A stretch of DNA of 32,693 nt. It comes from CAZJCK01 sp964544635 (GTDB taxonomy: Bacteria; Zixibacteria; MSB-5A5; GN15; FEB-12). Below the pieces are notes generated by a model, which saw only the letters and a program-made list of their open reading frames with translations, was not told where the DNA came from and did no database searches. A program made the translations under genes and the position numbers. Positions 31,010-32,693 of this stretch are shown here, one piece after another. Numbering within the stretch: position 1 is the first letter of the stretch; each line of letters starts with the position of its first letter. Where the stretch lies: positions 1 to 32,693 of the forward strand of contig CAZJCK010000042.1 of the NCBI GenBank assembly GCA_964544635.1. The letters run 5' to 3'.

Positions 31010-31762
31010 ATGGCGCGTGTAGATGAATTTGTAGCGGCGATTAAAGAGTCGTTTCCCGACGACCGCCTGACCTACCAGAAAGCGGTGCCAACGTTCCACC
31101 CCGAATCGGCCGACGAGGCCGCGGGGCTGTGCAAGCTGGCCAACCAGCTCAAGCAGAAACTGTTCATCACCGGCTTCGGCAACAACATCGATCCCCAGGG
31201 GGAACCGTTCGTCAACATGGTCTCGATCCGCACCGATCGCCTTAACCAACTGCAGGAAGTCCAGAAAGAGGACTTCTATATCAAGGCCGGCGCCGGCTAC
31301 CCGCTGCGCGAGGTGAACCTGGTGATCGAGCGTGACGGTTTGTGGTTGCCGCACGCGCATTTGCCGTATGTCGGTTCGGTCGGCGGCGCCATCGCGTCGG
31401 GACTGAGCGCCGACTACGACGGTCACGACTACCCGCTCAAAAAGTTTCTGGTCCAGGCTGAAATCGTCACCCCTACCGGTGACGTGATCACCCCTGGGTC
31501 GCCGTCGTTCAAGTCGGTTTCCGGCTACGACATCGTGAAACTCTTTGCCGGCTCGTGGGGACTGCTCGGTCTGGTGGTCAGCGCCACCTTCCGCATCATG
31601 CCGCTGTCGGGCAGGGACGATTACGGCAACATCCGCCAGAAAGCAATCGACCGAAGTCCGGTGCTGGCCGCAATGGCCGAGGACAACGATCACCCCGACG
31701 CCGTCTATTCGCGCAAGATCAAACGGAAATTCGATCCGGCGGGCATTCTGCCCCTCGTGTGA
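31010..31762 (+). CDS. Minimal FAD-binding (PCMH-type) oxidoreductase
   Basis: The 250-residue protein contains an FAD-binding type 4 (PCMH/vanillyl-alcohol oxidase) domain: TFHPESADEAAGLCKLANQL, the FAD-diphosphate region LFITGFGNN, then PYVGSVGGAIASGLSADYDG and FAGSWGLLGLVVSATFRIMP. The C-terminus IKRKFDPAGILPLV copies the ending of GlcD/GlcE-type oxidases. About 100 or more residues of substrate domain normally lying between these parts are absent. It is closest in layout to GlcE-like subunits, but shorter. It may act with another subunit encoded elsewhere. The TTG at 30974 would be an alternative start but falls inside the -35 box, so ATG 31010 is used. Confidence 0.82.
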   Translation: MARVDEFVAAIKESFPDDRLTYQKAVPTFHPESADEAAGLCKLANQLKQKLFITGFGNNIDPQGEPFVNMVSIRTDRLNQLQEVQKEDFYIKAGAGYPLREVNLVIERDGLWLPHAHLPYVGSVGGAIASGLSADYDGHDYPLKKFLVQAEIVTPTGDVITPGSPSFKSVSGYDIVKLFAGSWGLLGLVVSATFRIMPLSGRDDYGNIRQKAIDRSPVLAAMAEDNDHPDAVYSRKIKRKFDPAGILPLV

Positions 31763-31863
31763 GCCGTTCGCATCAATGTGATAGACAGCGGCGCAATCGC
31801 TCCTTTCCTTGTCGTACACGTACAGCAACAGTCTCAAACAAGTCGAATCCAAAGGAGTATGTA

Positions 31864-32295
31864 ATGGCTGATCGCAATCCGGTAGCTGAGGGTATGAAGT
31901 GGGTGAATGTCTATCTCTGTGTGGCCGATCCGGCCAAAGCACTCGAATTCTACAGCAAGGCATTCGGCCTGGTGGAGAACATGAAACTGGCCAACGACGA
32001 TGGTGTCATCGAACATGCCGAGATGAAATACAAGGACCACATTATCATGATGGGTCCGGAATCGACCATGCAGAACTACCAGACGCCGAAAAACCTCGGG
32101 GCCACCCATGGCGGGCTGTACCTGTACTGCGACGACGTCGACGCTATGTTCAAGCAGGCGAAAGCGGCCGGGGCAAAAGTGGTCGAGGAACTGAATGACA
32201 AGTTCTGGGGGGACCGGGTATTTCAGGTTGAGGATCACGACGGTCACCGCTGGACGTTCGCACAAAACGTGAAGGACATGGAGCTGCCCGGCTAG
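31864..32295 (+). CDS. VOC-family (glyoxalase/PhnB-like) protein
   Basis: The 143-residue protein has the paired beta-alpha-beta-beta-beta units of the vicinal-oxygen-chelate fold: WVNVYLCVADPAKALEFYSK at the start, then GGLYLYCDDVDAMFKQAKAA and DRVFQVEDHDGHRWTFAQ. The last motif is typical of PhnB/3-demethylubiquinone-methyltransferase-like and glyoxalase-like members. The natural substrate is not predictable. The ATG follows AAAGGAG with a spacer of 7. It lies 101 bases after the FAD-protein gene, and no clear promoter is visible in that gap. Confidence 0.88.
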   Translation: MADRNPVAEGMKWVNVYLCVADPAKALEFYSKAFGLVENMKLANDDGVIEHAEMKYKDHIIMMGPESTMQNYQTPKNLGATHGGLYLYCDDVDAMFKQAKAAGAKVVEELNDKFWGDRVFQVEDHDGHRWTFAQNVKDMELPG

Positions 32296-32304
32296 GGGCG
32301 GTGG

Positions 32305-32348
32305 GCGACGCCCCCACCCGAGTCATTCTGGCGAAGGCAGGGAATCCA
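32305..32348 (+). repeat. Diverged inverted repeat, left copy (REP/BIME-like)
   Basis: It starts GCGACGCCCCCACC, continues GTCATTCTGGCGAAGG and ends GGGAATCCA. Its reverse-complement relative is at 32554-32598. The GTCATTC-GGC-GGGAATCCA pattern resembles dispersed palindromic intergenic elements common in many bacterial genomes. Confidence 0.55.
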
Positions 32349-32378
32349 CTTGTAAGACTGATACCGCGCGATGTGGGC

Positions 32379-32398
32379 GGCAGACGTCCTCGTCTGCC
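32379..32398. repeat. Perfect 8-bp hairpin
   Basis: GGCAGACG pairs with CGTCTGCC around TCCT. A T-containing stretch (CTTCTTTTA) begins six bases later on the plus strand, so it could also act as a weak terminator for the VOC gene. Confidence 0.5.
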
Positions 32399-32415
32399 CC
32401 TGCTTCTTTTAGGCG

Positions 32416-32470
32416 TGCACCGGTGCCCCCGGTGACCTATTGTCCAAGTTCTTCCTCCTGGTGGCCCATC
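32416..32470 (+). repeat. Exact 55-base direct repeat, copy 1
   Basis: It begins with TGCACCGGTGCCCCCGGTGA and ends GGTGGCCCATC, and is identical to 32639-32693. The preceding base differs (G versus T). It contains the palindrome GCACCGGTGC. Confidence 0.9.
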
Positions 32471-32553
32471 CGCTTGCGGTGGGTGGGCTTCACATTGCAA
32501 CTGAAACATCACGCTCTGAAGCAAGACTCATCAGATGGTTCACCAGGCGGAGA

Positions 32554-32598
32554 TGGATCCCGGACCAAGGCCGGGATGACGTGGTGGGGGGGCGTCGC
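32554..32598 (-). repeat. Diverged inverted repeat, right copy (REP/BIME-like)
   Basis: Read on the minus strand it starts GCGACGCCCCCCCACC, continues GTCATCCCGGCCTTGG and ends GGGATCCA, paralleling the copy at 32305-32348 with substitutions and a two-base insertion. Confidence 0.55.
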
Positions 32599-32638
32599 AG
32601 AGAGCGGCAGCGTGGGTCCCGGATCTGCGATCCGCCTT

Positions 32639-32693
32639 TGCACCGGTGCCCCCGGTGACCTATTGTCCAAGTTCTTCCTCCTGGTGGCCCATC
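32639..32693 (+). repeat. Exact 55-base direct repeat, copy 2, at the window end
   Basis: It is identical to 32416-32470 over its whole length and ends with the window. The true repeat may extend beyond the edge. Confidence 0.9.

Larger units (their letters stand above)
32296..32693. other. Non-coding, repeat-rich right end
   Basis: No credible gene lies here; the 72-codon open frame at 32440-32658 is built from repeats. The region contains a diverged inverted pair of about 45 bases, a perfect 8-bp hairpin and an exact 55-base direct repeat that ends at the last base of the window. Confidence 0.75.

Noticed and set aside
32440..32658. 72-codon open frame in the repeat-rich right end
   Set aside because: It starts inside the 55-base repeat and runs through inverted-repeat sequence; there is no ribosome site or protein-like pattern.

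Overview
This looks like a chromosomal stretch from a GC-rich, Gram-negative-type bacterium. The window encodes an OmpA-type lipoprotein, a TonB C-terminal domain, a PEP-CTERM sorting substrate, periplasmic HtrA proteases and a MacA/MacB-type exporter. The gene mix would fit an uncultured FCB-group or Zixibacteria-like lineage, but that placement is inference; no rRNA or other marker gene is present. I saw no tRNA, rRNA, CRISPR array, insertion sequence or phage gene. Both window edges look like assembly boundaries. The left 132 bases are an antisense fragment of a NiFe-hydrogenase large subunit abutting a truncated TPR/TonB gene. The last 55 bases exactly repeat an internal 55-base segment.

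Layout. 1-3921: a truncated TonB-domain gene runs by overlapping codons into pyrK-pyrD-pyrF (late pyrimidine synthesis), then an AlkA-type DNA glycosylase. 3979-7898: mostly minus-strand housekeeping and stress genes: Tat-exported Mn-type superoxide dismutase, GNAT acetyltransferase, inorganic pyrophosphatase, a single-cysteine thiol peroxidase and a PEP-CTERM protein. A small membrane protein on the plus strand sits among them. 8129-10236: a HIT-family protein translationally coupled to the most unusual gene here, a tandem-HTH domain fused to an aconitase/LeuC-like domain that has lost its Fe-S cysteines and catalytic motifs. 10453-14837: a four-gene ABC export cassette (adaptor, two different MacB/FtsX-like permeases, ATPase).

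14927-21889 is a minus-strand envelope block. It starts with an ECF sigma factor, followed by a secreted DUF4097 protein, a bactofilin-like polytopic membrane protein and a second toastrack protein that ends at a strong terminator. Downstream lies a separate unit with an active HtrA protease overlapping a catalytically dead HtrA paralogue. No classical anti-sigma factor is visible, so the membrane and secreted beta-rich proteins are candidates for the sensing or effector side of this sigma factor.

22131-32295 is a string of mostly single-gene units: methyltransferase, DUF1579, corrinoid adenosyltransferase, diaminopropionate ammonia-lyase, DUF427, OmpA lipoprotein, SDR, HdeD, baeRF, Lrp/AsnC, formyltransferase, a minimal FAD-binding protein and a VOC protein. 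32296-32693 is non-coding and repeat-rich. Several genes lacking a Shine-Dalgarno sequence have a sigma70-like -10 element 5-8 bases before the start codon, which suggests leaderless transcription is used alongside normal Shine-Dalgarno initiation.
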